DNA of 33,975 nucleotides from Paenibacillus terrae (GCF_005217525.1 NZ_PNXQ01000012.1:84248-118222); one strand, 5' to 3'. Positions 7,517 through 15,394 are shown, counted from the first letter of the stretch. The notes: a model not told the origin generated them from the letters alone. A program made the numbers and translations.

Positions 7517-7556
7517 GCTAGACATCCCTCCTTGTTCCATTTGAACACCTCTGTTA

Positions 7557-8507
7557 TTAATGCTGTGAACGCGGGTCAAGCGCATCCTGAAGCCCGTCTC
7601 CGAGCGTGTTGAACGCCAGCATAGTGAGCGAGATCATCAGTCCGGGGAAGAACAGGCGCCACCATTGTCCGCTTAAAATGACCCCGAGTGAATCGTTAGC
7701 CATTGTCCCCCAACTGGCGGAAGGAGATTGAATCCCCAGACCGAGAAAGCTCAGGAACGATTCAGCAAAAATAGCCGAGGGGATGGTGAACGTCAGATTC
7801 ACGATAATGATTGCTGCTGCATTCGGCAGCAAATGCCTGAAAATAATGCGCGAATGGGAGGTTCCCAAACTACGGGCGGCTAACACATATTCCTGCTGCT
7901 TGAGCTGCAAAATTTGCCCCCGAACGACACGGGCCATACCCACCCATCCGGTGATGGATAGGGCAATAATCATCGTGAGCAGTCCCGGCTTCATAATGAC
8001 CAGCAACAAAATGATGACCAGCAGATAAGGGATGCTGTACAAAATCTCGATAATACGCATCAGGCTGCTGTCAATCCGGTCGCCTGTTTTGCCACGTCCT
8101 GCACAATACCCGGCTACACAGCCGACGAGGATGCCAAGCACCAAATCAATGGCGGCAGCGGCAAAGCCAATCATCAGCGAGATTCTCGCCCCGGCCCAAG
8201 TCCGTGCCCATACATCTCTCCCCAGATCATCCGTACCAAACCAATGCTCTCCCGAAGGAGGAAGGTTCGTCTTCAATAGGGATTGGTCACTGGGTGCATA
8301 AGAAACCATGGAAGGCCCGGCAATCGCCAGCGCGATAATAATGATAAGTAAGGAAAGCCCCAGAAGAGAGAGCTTGTTGTTGAAAAGTCTGCGAAGCCGA
8401 TCCCGCCATAGTGATTCCTTGGGTCTGGACAATGTAGGGGCGGGAAGCTGGCTGCGGTCAACGGGACTGAACAGGCTGTCCCTTTCGACAGTGGGTGCTG
8501 CTTTCAT
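7557..8507 (-). CDS. oppC: Oligopeptide ABC transporter permease
   Basis: 316-residue inner-membrane permease of the OppC/DppC type. An N-terminal cytoplasmic tail precedes the first span (LSLLGLSLLIIIIALAIAGP, about 45-64). The diagnostic periplasmic loop SGEHWFGTDDLGRDVW follows, then the BPD_transp_1 core with the EAA loop EYVLAARSLGTSHSRIIFRH that contacts the ATPases. The C-terminus ends in GLQDALDPRSQ, typical of OppC. The start lies two bases after the oppB stop, so translation is coupled. Confidence 0.95.
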   Translation of the reverse strand: MKAAPTVERDSLFSPVDRSQLPAPTLSRPKESLWRDRLRRLFNNKLSLLGLSLLIIIIALAIAGPSMVSYAPSDQSLLKTNLPPSGEHWFGTDDLGRDVWARTWAGARISLMIGFAAAAIDLVLGILVGCVAGYCAGRGKTGDRIDSSLMRIIEILYSIPYLLVIILLLVIMKPGLLTMIIALSITGWVGMARVVRGQILQLKQQEYVLAARSLGTSHSRIIFRHLLPNAAAIIIVNLTFTIPSAIFAESFLSFLGLGIQSPSASWGTMANDSLGVILSGQWWRLFFPGLMISLTMLAFNTLGDGLQDALDPRSQH

Positions 8508-8508
8508 G

Positions 8509-9435
8509 TTAATCTCCTTTGCTGACTAATTTGATTCGCGGATCGACTAGACGATAGGAAATATCAATTAAAAATAAGGTAACGACCAGAATGGCACTGT
8601 AGAAAATGGTTGTGCCCATAATGACCGGATAATCCCGGTTAAATATACTGTCTACAAAGTATTTACCGATGCCGGGAATGGCGAATATCTTTTCCACAAC
8701 AAAGGTACCTGTAATGACGGAAGCGAACAGGGGTCCGATGAAGGACAGCACGGGAATCAGTGCGTTGCGTAATCCGTGACGGATGACTACGGCCCAAGAG
8801 GATAGCCCTTTCGCTTTGGCGGTGCGTATGTACTCCTGATGCATCACTTCCAGCATGCTTGTCCGCATGAAGCGGGCGATGACGGCGAGAGGTGAAACGG
8901 CCAGAGCCAACGATGGAAGCACCGTATGCTGCCAGGTTCCCCATGAGGCGACCGGGAGCAGATGCCATTTGACGGCCACATATTTGATTAACAGCGGTGC
9001 CAAGATGAAGCTGGGCACGGAAATACCAACAATAGCAATAAACATCGAAATATAATCCAATGGTCGATTATGATGTAAAGCAGCCAGCGTTCCGAGCGCA
9101 ATACCCGCAATAATCGCAACCACGATGGATTGAATACCGAGCAATGCGGAAGGTGGAAAACCTCTGGCAATGAGCATGTTCACGTCCGTGGTTTTCGATT
9201 GAATAGATGGGCCCATATCCAGCACCAGCAAATTTTTTAGATACAACACATACTGCACGGCGAGCGGTTTGTCCAGATTGTACCTGGCGCGCATATTTTG
9301 CAGCACCGCATCTGGAATGGTTTTGGAATCGTTCGAGAATGGGTCCCCCGGAATGATGTGCATGATGATAAACGTTAAAGTGACGATAATCCACAGTGTA
9401 ACGAGCATCGTAAAAAGACGTTTTAAAATGTACAT
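8509..9435 (-). CDS. oppB: Oligopeptide ABC transporter permease
   Basis: 308-residue permease opening with MYILKRLFTMLVTLWIIVTL (first span), then IIPGDPF, as in OppB/DppB. The EAA loop reads EYIRTAKAKGLSSWAVVIRH and the C-terminus VDPRIKL is characteristic. AGGAG lies about 12 bases before the ATG at 9435, longer than usual; no better in-frame start is seen. It heads the operon oppB-oppC-oppA-DUF3899, transcribed from a good promoter at 9593-9565 through a roughly 120-base leader that contains a repeat hairpin. The partner ATPases OppD and OppF are absent from this window, so they must be shared from elsewhere. Confidence 0.95.
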   Translation of the reverse strand: MYILKRLFTMLVTLWIIVTLTFIIMHIIPGDPFSNDSKTIPDAVLQNMRARYNLDKPLAVQYVLYLKNLLVLDMGPSIQSKTTDVNMLIARGFPPSALLGIQSIVVAIIAGIALGTLAALHHNRPLDYISMFIAIVGISVPSFILAPLLIKYVAVKWHLLPVASWGTWQHTVLPSLALAVSPLAVIARFMRTSMLEVMHQEYIRTAKAKGLSSWAVVIRHGLRNALIPVLSFIGPLFASVITGTFVVEKIFAIPGIGKYFVDSIFNRDYPVIMGTTIFYSAILVVTLFLIDISYRLVDPRIKLVSKGD

Positions 9436-9481
9436 AGGGCTTTATTACTCCTGTCTATGCTGAAAATAATGGCTATCTGTA

Positions 9482-9516
9482 GGCTAATCGTCATTTTCAG
9501 GGCAGCTACGCTGCTG
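9482..9516 (-). repeat. Short leader repeat, copy 2 (in front of oppB)
   Basis: On the minus strand CAGCAGCGTAGCTGC is followed by CCTGAAAATGACGATTAGCC, matching copy 1 at 905-940. It begins 81 nt before the oppB ATG. It sits inside a larger leader stem-loop formed by 9518-9525 (TTTTCAGC on plus) and 9459-9466 (GCTGAAAA). Confidence 0.55.
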
Positions 9517-9564
9517 GTTTTCAGCTTTTTTTAAATAAATAAAAGTATATAAGAATACTGGGAA

Positions 9565-9593
9565 ATGATAAAACGGTTTAGATGACATGTCAA
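9565..9593 (-). promoter_or_regulatory. Sigma-A promoter of the opp operon
   Basis: On the minus strand a perfect TTGACA (9593-9588) and TATCAT (9570-9565) are separated by exactly 17 bases. Transcription would start near 9558, giving a leader of about 120 bases. Confidence 0.75.
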
Positions 9594-9678
9594 GGTAAGG
9601 TTTTACATTATAGAACATGGGTCAAATTTTCGTCACAGGTTTTCCATTTTTATAAGGCTAAGATTCCGCTGTATCCTC

Positions 9679-9707
9679 TCGACGAGTATCTTGCGGTATG
9701 TTATGAT
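9679..9707 (+). promoter_or_regulatory. Promoter of the amino-acid ABC operon
   Basis: TCGACG (9679-9684) and TATGAT (9702-9707) with a 17-base spacer, about 85 bases before the substrate-binding protein ATG. The 355-base gap between oppB and this operon holds only the two promoters and the leader repeat. Confidence 0.5.
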
Positions 9708-9791
9708 GATACTCTGATAACGTGTTAACGAACTAAAGCGTTTGCCGCCTGTCCTTTGGATAGGGAGGTTACCATTGCTGGAGGGAATAAG

Positions 9792-10556
9792 ATGAGAAAA
9801 ACAGCCATGTTTACAATGATGATTGGATTGATTATGATCGTTTTGGCCGGATGTTCCGGCGGTAAGGATAGCAGCAAGCTGATCATCGGAATTGATGATA
9901 AATTTGCACCGATGGGTTTTAGAGATGAAAATAACGAGCTGACCGGCTTTGATATTGATTATGCCAAGGCGGCTGCAGGGCAAATGGGCAAGCAAGTGGA
10001 ATTCCAGCCCATTGACTGGTCTGCCAAAGAATCCGAGCTGAACAGCGGCCGTATTGATCTGATTTGGAATGGATATACGATTACGGATGAGCGCAAGGAA
10101 AAGGTGCTGTTTACGAAGCCGTATCTGAAAAATAGTCAGGTGATCGCGCTTCCGGCCAAATCCAAGCTCTCGAAGCTGGATGATCTGGCGGGCAAAAACG
10201 TAGGTCTTCAAACGTTGTCCTCGGCAGCCGATGCACTGGATGCGAATCCGATCAAAAGCAAGGTGAAGGTGTCTGAGTATCCCGATAATGTGCTTGCGTT
10301 GACCGATCTGAAAACCGGACGTCTGGATGCGGTTGTCATTGACGAGGTGGTAGCCAAATACTATATGTCCAAAGAGCCAGGAACGTATAAACTGCTTGGT
10401 GAATCGTTGGCCCCTGAGGAGTACGGTATCGGCGTGAAAAAAGGGAACGACGAGCTACTAACGCAGTTACAATCCGCTCTGGGTGAGCTGCACAAGAACG
10501 GCAAAGCCGCTGAAATTTCGAAAAAGTGGTTTGGTGAAGATAAAGTTTTGAATTAA
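9792..10556 (+). CDS. Polar amino-acid ABC transporter substrate-binding lipoprotein
   Basis: 254 residues. I chose ATG 9792 because TGGAGGG ends 6 bases upstream and the protein then opens with a lipoprotein signal whose lipobox is LAGC (Cys21). The mature part is an SBP_bac_3 protein: IGIDDKFAPMGFRDENNELT, then GFDIDYAKAAAGQMG, a GRIDLIWNGYTITDERK hinge segment and GRLDAVVIDEVVAKYY, all typical of the glutamine/cystine/arginine group. It captures an amino acid outside the membrane for the permease and ATPase that follow. The exact substrate cannot be told from these motifs. Confidence 0.95.
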   Translation: MRKTAMFTMMIGLIMIVLAGCSGGKDSSKLIIGIDDKFAPMGFRDENNELTGFDIDYAKAAAGQMGKQVEFQPIDWSAKESELNSGRIDLIWNGYTITDERKEKVLFTKPYLKNSQVIALPAKSKLSKLDDLAGKNVGLQTLSSAADALDANPIKSKVKVSEYPDNVLALTDLKTGRLDAVVIDEVVAKYYMSKEPGTYKLLGESLAPEEYGIGVKKGNDELLTQLQSALGELHKNGKAAEISKKWFGEDKVLN

Positions 10557-10596
10557 TACGTAGCGTATTGAACTAAGGGTTTAGGAGTCGAAGGTT

Positions 10597-11256
10597 ATGA
10601 GTATGGATTATATTTTACGAATTATGAAGCCTATGCTCGAAGGGGCGCAGATGACGGTTATTTTATTTTTCGTCACCCTCATCTTGTCCATTCCGCTGGG
10701 TTTTATCGTTACGTTGCTGGCGAAAAGCCGGATTAAGCCTATTGCCTGGCTGATGCATACGTACATTTATGTCATACGGGGCACACCGCTTTTGCTGCAA
10801 CTGCTGTTCTTTTGCTTTGGTCTACCGATGCTGCCTGTGATCGGGGAGTATCTGGTGCTGGACCGGACAACGGCTGCGTTGCTGGCGTTTGTGCTGAATT
10901 ATGCGGCTTATTTTGCTGAAATTTTCAGAGGCGGGATGTTGTCGATTGATAAGGGACAATACGAAGCTTCACAAGTGCTGGGCCTGAGCAAGTCGCAGAC
11001 GCTGATACGAGTTATTGTGCCGCAAATGGTACGGATTGCTTTGCCTGCGGTCACGAATGAGGCGACAACACTGGTCAAGGATACGGCTCTGCTATACGCG
11101 GTAGCTGTACCGGAACTGCTACATTTTGCCAATACGGCAGTGAACCGTGATTTTACGATTGTGCCTTATTTTGTAGCGGCTATGATCTATTTGTTGTTGG
11201 CTTTGGTGCTGACGCTATTCTTTAGAGCGCTGGAAAAACGTTTTAAATTCGAGTAA
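10597..11256 (+). CDS. Polar amino-acid ABC transporter permease
   Basis: 219-residue HisM/GlnP-type permease. It has the opening LEGAQMTVILFFVTLILSIP span, the conserved YVIRGTPLLLQLLFF segment, an EAA loop (GQYEASQVLGLSKSQTLIRV) and the NEATTLVKDTALL motif. About five membrane spans are expected. It starts 40 bases after the binding-protein gene and is followed 15 bases later by the ATPase gene. A single permease gene implies a homodimer. Confidence 0.95.
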   Translation: MSMDYILRIMKPMLEGAQMTVILFFVTLILSIPLGFIVTLLAKSRIKPIAWLMHTYIYVIRGTPLLLQLLFFCFGLPMLPVIGEYLVLDRTTAALLAFVLNYAAYFAEIFRGGMLSIDKGQYEASQVLGLSKSQTLIRVIVPQMVRIALPAVTNEATTLVKDTALLYAVAVPELLHFANTAVNRDFTIVPYFVAAMIYLLLALVLTLFFRALEKRFKFE

Positions 11257-11271
11257 AAGGAATGTCGGGAT

Positions 11272-12024
11272 ATGAACACTAACGCAATAGAAGTAATCGA
11301 TTTGAAAAAATCGTTCGGTAAGCTCGACGTTCTGAAAAGAGTGAGCTTTAACGTCCAGGCGGGTGAGGTCGTTGCGGTCATCGGTCCTTCTGGCTCGGGG
11401 AAAAGCACCATGCTTCGCAGTCTGGTTCATCTGGAAGATGTGACGGGCGGGACGATCCGCATTCATGATAAAGCATTGGTGGAAAATGGTCAGTACGCCC
11501 CGGCAGGCGACATTAAAGGCATTACCACGGGGATGGGCATGGTATTCCAGCATTTTAATCTGTTCCCTCACTTGACGGTGCAGGATAATCTGGAGCTGGC
11601 TCCAAAGCTGGTGAAAAAAACGAGCAAGGCCGAGCTGCGCCGCCAAAGCGCTGAGCTGCTGGCTAAAGTCGGCTTGGCGGATAAAGCGGATGCGTATCCA
11701 TCCCGCCTGTCGGGTGGACAGAAGCAGCGCGTGGCGATTGCCCGGGCAATGATGATGAACCCTGACATTTTACTGTTCGACGAGCCGACCTCGGCCCTAG
11801 ATCCCGAACTGACGGGCGAGGTACTGCGAGTCATTAAAAAGCTGGCTGAGGAGCACATGACGATGGTCATCGTGACCCACGAAATGAACTTTGCGAGAGA
11901 TGTGGCGGATCGTGTCATTTTTATGGACAACGGAGAGATTGCCGAGTCGGGCACGCCTGAGCAGATTTTTGGTAATCCGCAGTTGGAGCGGACGAAGATG
12001 TTTTTGAATCGGGTGGAGGCTTAA
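11272..12024 (+). CDS. Polar amino-acid ABC transporter ATP-binding protein
   Basis: 250-residue GlnQ/TcyC-type ATPase with every motif in order: Walker [10 protein letters not shown] (38-46), Q-loop [10 protein letters not shown] (91-100), signature [10 protein letters not shown] (146-155), Walker B ILLFDEP (166-172), D-loop SALDPE and switch His203 (VTHEM). It powers the preceding permease. It is the last gene of a three-gene operon; repeat copy B and a strong terminator follow. Length is normal for the family. Confidence 0.97.
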   Translation: MNTNAIEVIDLKKSFGKLDVLKRVSFNVQAGEVVAVIGPSGSGKSTMLRSLVHLEDVTGGTIRIHDKALVENGQYAPAGDIKGITTGMGMVFQHFNLFPHLTVQDNLELAPKLVKKTSKAELRRQSAELLAKVGLADKADAYPSRLSGGQKQRVAIARAMMMNPDILLFDEPTSALDPELTGEVLRVIKKLAEEHMTMVIVTHEMNFARDVADRVIFMDNGEIAESGTPEQIFGNPQLERTKMFLNRVEA

Positions 12025-12040
12025 AAACATAGTTGTTCTC

Positions 12041-12222
12041 AGGGGAGGCGCTACGCGTGCAGATTGTCCTTCCGATCGCTGTTATCCCCGGATTTTTTTC
12101 ATTGGAATAGAAATTTAAAGGTGAAAATCCGGGGATAGCTTATGCTTACGATGCGAGCTTTCCTTCGGAAAGCTTTTAGCCGAACGCTTCGCTTCTTCAG
12201 AACAATTCTGTCCGCTCCGCTG
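12041..12222 (+). repeat. Dispersed palindromic element, copy B (with inner module)
   Basis: The ends match copy A in reverse orientation: GCGTGCAGATTGTCCTTCCG on the left, and GAACGCTTCGCTTCTTCAG then AACAATTCTGTCCGCTCCGC on the right. Where copy A has a few bases between the arms, B has roughly 110, including a perfect 14-bp inverted repeat TATCCCCGGATTTT (12083-12096)/AAAATCCGGGGATA (12124-12137). It lies directly after the amino-acid ABC operon. Confidence 0.75.
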
Positions 12223-12280
12223 ACCGACCACCTGTGCCGCAACATGTTTTTAAGCAGGAAGTGTGAGTAAGAATAAGAGC

Positions 12281-12311
12281 AAGGGAGATGGCAAGCGCCA
12301 TCTCCCTTTTG
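12281..12311 (+). terminator. Strong terminator after the amino-acid ABC operon
   Basis: GGGAGATGGC (12283-12292), loop AAGC, GCCATCTCCC (12297-12306), then TTTT: a perfect 10-bp stem with a four-base loop. Confidence 0.85.
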
Positions 12312-12466
12312 CAGTTGCAGGGGGGGCTATAAACTGGGCTTAATGCTCCTATTTTTAAGCTGATAGCAGGCAAAAATGAAGTGATGGCAACGAATAGCAT
12401 GTCAGTGTAAAAAGTAAAGCACTCTTTTCTCCATCTTCTTTCTTATGGTTTATTACCATCAACAAA

Positions 12467-12739
12467 TTACTTCTCCTCGCTAAATACTTCAATCATCGTT
12501 AAGGCTCCCGTTCGATACCCGTGGATGAATGCTGCTGCGGAGTGCAGGGAGGTTGACTCGTTTAATAAATCAAATATGACTTCCATTTGCTCAAAATCGA
12601 CTTCTGATAATTTATTTTTCAGCATCTCCATATGTTCACTAATTTTTTGATTCACTTTTTGAGGCTCAGGATCGGTAGACTTTATTTGTTCACTGGGACG
12701 CCAATTCCCATAATACATATCCTCCAAAATCATTTTCAT
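12467..12739 (-). CDS. DUF6809-like small protein
   Basis: About 90 residues. Three ATGs are close together (12742, 12739, 12733). GAGAGG lies only one base from the first, four from the second and ten from the third; I chose 12739, giving MKMILEDMYYGNWRPSEQ, and 12733 is equally possible. The opening ILEDMYYGN-x-RP-x-E is what I associate with the DUF6809 family of Firmicutes. The middle is a polar helix (KISEHMEMLKNKLSEVDFEQ) and the end holds FIHGYRTGALTMIEVF. It is soluble with no signal peptide. Family members are often found near phage or regulator genes. The function is unknown. Confidence 0.7.
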   Translation of the reverse strand: MKMILEDMYYGNWRPSEQIKSTDPEPQKVNQKISEHMEMLKNKLSEVDFEQMEVIFDLLNESTSLHSAAAFIHGYRTGALTMIEVFSEEK

Positions 12740-12850
12740 CATGCCTCTCTATGAAAAGTTAGTGTTTTGTCCTCACGTGAATCGAGAATTCCCTTATGCG
12801 CTGTTCATCCCCCAAGCACAGTTTACAGCATGCGATGGAGGCATACTGAT

Positions 12851-12873
12851 ATTTATGCGTTATTTGCATAAAT
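12851..12873. promoter_or_regulatory. Perfect inverted repeat, candidate operator
   Basis: ATTTATGC (12851-12858) and GCATAAAT (12866-12873) with a 7-base spacer, followed by a run of T. It lies between the divergent DUF6809-like gene and the XRE remnant, where the XRE regulator's own operator would be expected. The T-run also allows a terminator. Confidence 0.4.
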
Positions 12874-12909
12874 TTTTTTATAAGCTGAGTTAAAAATGTA
12901 CATGATGCG

Positions 12910-13033
12910 CCACTCCGCGGTCGGATGGTGCTTCCCATCGCTGTTGTGCCCGGATTTCTTAAATTAAGCAAGAAGGTTGAAATCCGGGCACAAAGGCGAA
13001 CGCTATCGCTTGTACAGAACCATTCCGCCCACT
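12910..13033 (+). repeat. Dispersed palindromic element, copy C
   Basis: Shares the TTCC-x-ATCGCTGTT-x-TSCCCGGATTT layout with copy B. It contains a perfect 15-bp inverted repeat TTGTGCCCGGATTTC (12944-12958)/GAAATCCGGGCACAA (12979-12993), then AGGCGAACGCTATCGCTTGT and ACAGAACCATTCCGCCCACT. It runs up to the broken front of an XRE regulator gene. Confidence 0.7.
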
Positions 13034-13046
13034 TCGTTCTTGTTCA

Positions 13047-13209
13047 ACTTGGTGCCGACTTCTTACAAATCTCACAAACAACCTATTCCCGATATGAAAA
13101 TGGGAACTTGGATGTTCCAAGTATGGTCTTAATCAAATTGGCAGATTTCCACAAGGTGAGTATCGACTTTATTCTTGATCAGACAGATAATCCTAAACGT
13201 TACAGGTAA
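13047..13209 (+). pseudogene. Truncated XRE-family HTH regulator
   Basis: From about 13047 the frame reads ADFLQISQTTYSRYENGNLD, followed by VPSMVLIKLADFHKVSIDFI and a short end. That is the second half of a helix-turn-helix of the Cro/C1 (XRE) type (recognition helix QTTYSRYENG) and the usual tail of a small stand-alone regulator. The expected first helices are missing: upstream the frame runs into repeat copy C and encodes nothing recognisable. A long reading from ATG 12925 stays open but its first 40 residues are repeat sequence. The likeliest reading is a small regulator that lost its start and first helix when the repeat arrived. A hybrid protein with a repeat-encoded front remains possible. 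Confidence 0.7.
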
Positions 13210-13225
13210 AAAGGCATAACATGCA

Positions 13226-13263
13226 CAATAAAGCTCCCGTGATGATTCACAGGAGCTTTATTG
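13226..13263 (+). terminator. Hairpin after the XRE remnant
   Basis: CAATAAAGCTCC pairs with GGAGCTTTATTG around a 12-base loop. The T-tract is short, so termination strength is uncertain. Confidence 0.55.
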
Positions 13264-13451
13264 CTAGAATTATTCATTAAATCGTCCCATCTTAACTGTG
13301 TTGTGGTACTTACCGTCGACAGAATTTTGTTCTTTTTTAATATGCACACCTTCTTCCAACGTTACGAAACCCGATTACCCTTCAACGGGTTCTATAAATT
13401 TCAAAGAAAGCTAAACATAATAGAGTTAAACCTTTAATTTGTCAGGTTTTT

Positions 13452-13475
13452 ATGCAAGCGCTATCATTCTATAAT
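13452..13475 (+). promoter_or_regulatory. CRE (CcpA operator) and -10 box of xynA
   Basis: ATGCAAGCGCTATCAT (13452-13467) fits every position of the CRE consensus WTGNAANCGNWWNCAW. It is followed at once by TATAAT (13470-13475), so the operator occupies the -35/-10 spacer and a bound CcpA would block polymerase. No good -35 is visible (TTTTTA-like). The rest of the 334-base gap from 13264 holds no other clear feature apart from the leader ORF listed next. Confidence 0.75.
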
Positions 13476-13511
13476 TTACTCATAAAGGAGGTAAAAGTAA
13501 TAAAACGGGAT

Positions 13512-13622
13512 ATGGCACGGATAAGTGATATACTGCAAAGAGAATCAACCAACAAGCAGGTGTATGGGACAAACACAAAAATTTTAGGAGGTAGAGTATG
13601 TTTAAGTTTAGTAAGAAAATGA
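13512..13622 (+). CDS. Possible leader ORF overlapping the xylanase start (36 aa)
   Basis: AAAGGAGGT (13484-13492) is a strong ribosome-binding site with no start codon at the right distance: the in-frame triplet 8 bases on is ATA (13500), and the first ATG in that frame is 13512. From there 36 codons run to a TGA at 13620-13622, overlapping xynA by 25 bases in another frame. The peptide begins [19 protein letters not shown] and has no recognised family. It may be a decayed or weak leader peptide. Confidence 0.2.
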   Translation: MARISDILQRESTNKQVYGTNTKILGGRVCLSLVRK

Positions 13623-14236
13623 TGACGGTAGTTCTTGCAGCTTCCATGAGTTTTGGGTTGTTTGCAACAACCTCAAGTGCAGCGACAGACTATTGGCAAA
13701 ATTGGACTGATGGCGGCGGGACAGTCAATGCTGTCAATGGATCAGGCGGTAATTACAGCGTGACATGGCAAAATACCGGGAATTTTGTTGTCGGCAAAGG
13801 CTGGACTACTGGATCGCCAAACAGAACGATTAACTACAATGCCGGTGTCTGGGCGCCGTCCGGTAATGGATATTTGGCTCTCTACGGGTGGACTAGAAAC
13901 GCACTCATCGAATATTACGTCGTTGATAGCTGGGGTACTTATCGACCTACCGGAACGTATAAAGGTACGGTGACCAGTGATGGGGGCACATATGACATCT
14001 ACACAACAATGCGATACGACGCACCTTCAATTGAAGGCCAAAAAACGACGTTTATTCAGTACTGGAGTGTTCGACAGTCGAAGAGACCGACCGGGGGCAA
14101 CTCCACGATCACTTTCAGCAACCACGTGAACGCATGGGCGAGCAAAGGAATGCATCTGGGGAATAACTGGTCTTACCAGGTGTTAGCAACAGAGGGGTAT
14201 CAGAGTAGCGGGAAATCTGACGTAACGGTGTGGTAA
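13598..14236 (+). CDS. xynA: Endo-1,4-beta-xylanase, GH11, secreted
   Basis: 212 residues, one fewer than Bacillus subtilis XynA. Signal peptide of about 28 residues ending TSSA, then a single GH11 jelly-roll domain starting [13 protein letters not shown]. The catalytic pair is visible: nucleophile Glu105 in [11 protein letters not shown] and acid/base Glu198 in ATEGYQSSG; the thumb segment APSIEG is intact. Asp110 rather than Asn precedes SWG, although family members with either residue are known at this position. The enzyme hydrolyses internal xylan bonds outside the cell. AGGAGGT ends 5 bases before ATG 13598. A consensus CRE at 13452 predicts glucose repression. No xylan-binding module is attached. 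Confidence 0.98.
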   Translation: MFKFSKKMMTVVLAASMSFGLFATTSSAATDYWQNWTDGGGTVNAVNGSGGNYSVTWQNTGNFVVGKGWTTGSPNRTINYNAGVWAPSGNGYLALYGWTRNALIEYYVVDSWGTYRPTGTYKGTVTSDGGTYDIYTTMRYDAPSIEGQKTTFIQYWSVRQSKRPTGGNSTITFSNHVNAWASKGMHLGNNWSYQVLATEGYQSSGKSDVTVW

Positions 14237-14507
14237 CCACTCAACTGCAAGCTGTTCAATGAACGACGCGGTTGGGACCTCCTCCCGGGATAAGCGGGTT
14301 TTAAGAGCTGTTGGATAGGGTTTAAACGAATCTAACGTGGAGGAAACACCGATCCCTAAACATTGGACACAGGCCGTTGGCCGTCCCACTCCAGTCTATC
14401 CGTCAGTCCGGATGCGTTGAAGGCCATTTTCTGCCAGACGAACGGCCTTCGACGCTGCTGGAGGCGAATTGCGGGCCGTCATGGCCTATCATTTTTCCTA
14501 TCAGCTT
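14237..14507 (+). other. Gene-free stretch after the xylanase gene
   Basis: No convincing gene. Several short inverted motifs occur (for example CCGGATGCGTTGAAGGCC ... GGCCTTCGACG around 14410-14455), and the base composition is richer in G+C than the flanks. It may be the worn remains of a mobile element or pseudogene, but I cannot name it. Confidence 0.4.
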
Positions 14508-14522
14508 AAAGGAGATATATCA

Positions 14523-15366
14523 TTGAGAAAGCTATTAATGTTCCTTTTAATAGCACCAATGGTTGTGGTCAGCGCATGTTCGCAAGATAAGCCTGAGAAA
14601 AAGGATAACCTTGTATTCGTGGAAGGTGGGACTTTTAAGAATAACAAGTCCAACAACTCTGGAAAAAGCGTGATCCTATCGAACTTTTATATCGGCAAAT
14701 ATGAGGTAACCCAAAAAGAGTGGGTTGAAGTCATGGGAAGGAAGTAATCCCTCACAATTCATAGGCGACAATTTGCCGGTAGAAATGGTGAGTTGGTATG
14801 ACGAGGTGGAGTACTGTAACCAAAGAAGTATACAAGAGGGCTTAAAACCGTATTACACCATAGACAAGGATAAAAAAGACCCGAATAATAAGAATGATAA
14901 CGATAATATAAAATGGACAGTAACGATTAATGAGGGAGCTAACGGTTACCGATTGCCTACAGAAGCGGAGTGGGAATATGCTGCAGGCGGAGATCAGGTG
15001 AGCAAGAATTACACATACAGCGGAAGCAACAATGCCGACGAAGTCGCATGATATTGGAAAAACGCCGGAGACAAGTACTTATCTGGAGACTGGAACTGGC
15101 CTATCATAGAGAGCAACCATAATAAAACAAAATCGATCGGTACCCGGAAACCCAACGAGTTAGGAATTTACGATATGTCTGGCAACGTAAGGGAATGGTG
15201 CTGGGACTGGTATGGAGACTTGGATAGCCAAAGCGGTTCCTACCGGGTTGTGAAGGGTGGCGGTTGGATCGGCAACGTTAGCAACAACGAGATATCTTTC
15301 CAAGGCAAGTTCGATGCAAATGGCTTTGGTCCCGATCAAGGGTTTCGTATAGCTCGTAGAGAATAG
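14523..15366 (+). pseudogene. SUMF1/formylglycine-generating-enzyme-type lipoprotein, broken
   Basis: TTG at 14523 is the likely old start: AAAGGAG ends 8 bases upstream and the frame opens with a lipoprotein signal (MRKLLMFLLIAPMVVVSAC). The protein then follows the FGE-sulfatase fold: FVEGGTFKNN, SNFYIGKYEVTQKEWVEVMG, NPSQF, PVEMVSWYDEVEYCNQ, GYRLPTEAEWEYAAGG, GIYDMSGNVREWCWDWYG and the ending GFRIARRE. Two lesions break it. A one-base insertion near 14740 shifts the frame inside the VMG-SNPSQF segment, and TGA at 15049-15051 stands where a Trp codon is expected before YWKNAG. After the stop the same frame continues to 15366. Such lipoproteins lack a known substrate here. Sequencing error is less likely given two separate lesions. 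Confidence 0.85.
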
Positions 15367-15394
15367 TCTGAACAAGGACAACAAACGAAGGTTA

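Noticed and set aside
9633..10211. A 192-codon minus-strand frame over the amino-acid binding-protein gene
   Set aside because: It overlaps a lipoprotein gene with clear SBP motifs and crosses that gene's promoter.
12925..13209. A normal 94-residue protein
   Set aside because: Its first 40 residues are repeat-element sequence and only the XRE half-domain is recognisable, so it is listed as a remnant.
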